Assembly (NCBI GenBank): GCA_023078555.1 | Contig: CM041196.1 | Coordinates: forward strand, 5,343,658 to 5,407,657 | From: Ulva prolifera | Lineage: Eukaryota; Chlorophyta; Ulvophyceae; Ulvales; Ulvaceae | Direction of reading: 5' to 3' | Length of the DNA: 64,000 nt | Part shown: one piece after another, positions 62,989 to 64,000 of the stretch | Position numbering within the stretch: the stretch's first letter is position 1 | Layout of the letters: every line of letters starts with the position of its first letter | Translations under genes and position numbers: made by a program | The notes under the pieces: generated by a model | Databases searched by the model: none | What the model saw: only the letters and a program-made list of their open reading frames with translations | Told to the model about the DNA's origin: nothing

Positions 62989-63960
62989 CTACACTGCAGC
63001 GCCCTTCGGCATCAGCGCCAGTCCGTGCATGATCGCTTGCGAATGCCCATGGACAAAGTGCTCAACCATGCTGGTAGAGATGTGAGCAGCAGCCATATGC
63101 CTTAGTGCCTGCACATTGACGTCGACAGGTGCATGCACGGTCACGTACCCGAAGAACAGGAGGCCGGGGGTCATCTCCACGAACGCAAACACAATAGCGA
63201 CCCACTGCAGCGCTTGCCGCTTGTCGATATTATCCAAGCGCATCGCATCACCCGCTAGTCGATTCAGCGCTACCCCAATCGCTGCGGCGCTCATTGCAGT
63301 CGTCACCGCCAGCATCCAGAAATCAAGGGTGCCGTCCAGCGGCATCACCGCCCGCCGCGCCTCCGTCGCCCGCGACAGCATACGATGCGAAAAGCAGGAA
63401 GCCCAACTGCAGCCGCTCGCAAATTCTTTGTATTCCTCAACGTTGGGCGTCTTGTGGCTCCTGTATGTAGCCAGGCCTTGAACACCTGGCTGCGCACTGG
63501 GACCCTGCCGCTTCTCTGTGATCAACTTCAAGTTGCCATCATCACGCTGGTCAGCGGCAGCTGCAGCATCACCCATACTGCTGCTGTCGCTGCTCTTCAA
63601 GGCGCCAGCGCTGCCGGACCGGTGCTTATTTGCGCTGCCACTATCACGTGAATCTGCCGTCAGGCCGAGCGCCACGTCTCCGACACGAGCTGTCGCCGGA
63701 TCGTCCAGGTTCTTCACGACGGCAGCACCGGCCTTCGGAGTCACGATGAAACGCCCCCGCGGCTTCCAGCCGGCGAACACCATCGCCGTGTTGATGCACG
63801 CCTTGACGTGCGAGAACCAGAGGATGCGGATCGTCGTGCGCACGGACATGCCCGCCCAGGCCCGCTCCAGGCTGCTGTGGTACACCGTGATGAGGAACGT
63901 GATGCCCACGAACGGAACGTGGGTCCAGAAGAGCAGGGGGTCCATGCCGTAGGGGCAGAG
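62989..63960 (-). CDS. Family-2 glycosyltransferase / cellulose-synthase-like, last exon only
   Basis: Terminal exon of about 323 codons from an acceptor (gtgtgag, 63961-63962) to TAG at 62989; the rest lies beyond the window. It resembles the membrane C-terminus of BcsA/CSL-type GT2 enzymes: a hydrophobic helix (LLFWTHVPFVGITFLITVYH), then ILWFSHVKACINTAMVFAGW followed by GRFIVTPKAG, the usual R-F-x-VTPK end of the cytosolic segment. A Ser/Asp-rich loop follows, then two more helices (FWMLAVTTAMSAAAIGVAL and WVAIVFAFVEMTPGLLFFGY). The catalytic DxD and QxxRW motifs would be in upstream exons, so polysaccharide type and activity cannot be judged. The acceptor is weak, and a GTG-initiated short version is unlikely. 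Confidence 0.6.
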   Translation of the reverse strand, partial: LCPYGMDPLLFWTHVPFVGITFLITVYHSSLERAWAGMSVRTTIRILWFSHVKACINTAMVFAGWKPRGRFIVTPKAGAAVVKNLDDPATARVGDVALGLTADSRDSGSANKHRSGSAGALKSSDSSSMGDAAAAADQRDDGNLKLITEKRQGPSAQPGVQGLATYRSHKTPNVEEYKEFASGCSWASCFSHRMLSRATEARRAVMPLDGTLDFWMLAVTTAMSAAAIGVALNRLAGDAMRLDNIDKRQALQWVAIVFAFVEMTPGLLFFGYVTVHAPVDVNVQALRHMAAAHISTSMVEHFVHGHSQAIMHGLALMPKGAAV

Positions 63961-64000
63961 CTCACACACGATGCATAAAAAGGGTAGGGTATGAAACAGT

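Overview
The window looks like nuclear DNA of a green alga (Viridiplantae, probably a chlorophyte), though the species cannot be named from sequence alone. The evidence is: many short spliced exons; a plant-type bimodular GTP cyclohydrolase I; a plant-type SnRK1 beta-gamma subunit (CBM48 fused to four CBS domains); a VPS25 that follows the plant pattern; and TGTAA motifs, the usual chlorophyte poly(A) signal, downstream of some genes. Introns nearly always end in TGCAG, and about half start with GTGCG or GTACG.

Layout. Positions 1-5160 are a tandem array with a 1,149-bp unit. Each complete unit carries one 5S rRNA gene on the minus strand, and four copies are visible. A secreted heme peroxidase gene (minus, 6291-10566) follows. 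The stretch 10.7-20.3 kb is gene-poor. It holds one intronless SAM-dependent methyltransferase (13069-13926), a decayed partial copy of that gene (16876-17070), several minisatellites and hairpins, and a cluster of short retroposon-like repeats. From 20.3 kb on the DNA is gene-dense: GCH1 (+), VPS25 (-), NAR1 (+), calmodulin (-), the SnRK1 beta-gamma subunit (+), a MICU-type mitochondrial calcium-uptake regulator (-), a SirB1-type transglutaminase-like/TPR protein (+), an unrecognised nine-exon secreted protein (-), aspartylglucosaminidase (+), a possible 43-residue membrane protein (-) and the 3' end of a family-2 glycosyltransferase (-), cut by the window edge.

The genes are a mixed housekeeping set and not a pathway cluster: folate synthesis (GCH1), ESCRT-II sorting (VPS25), cytosolic Fe-S assembly (NAR1), calcium signalling (calmodulin, MICU), energy sensing (SnRK1 beta-gamma) and lysosomal glycoprotein breakdown (AGA). 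Several neighbours are divergent pairs (VPS25/NAR1, calmodulin/SnRK1 beta-gamma) or convergent pairs (NAR1/calmodulin, SnRK1 beta-gamma/MICU, SirB1/orphan secreted gene).

The most notable find is a family of short retroposon-like inserts, nine copies, all ending in CCTTTGTAAC or CCTTGTAA. They differ in length at the other end, several sit between direct repeats of 9-17 bp, and five lie inside introns. All exon models are hand-made from reading frames, splice signals and family conservation; no transcript or database search was available.
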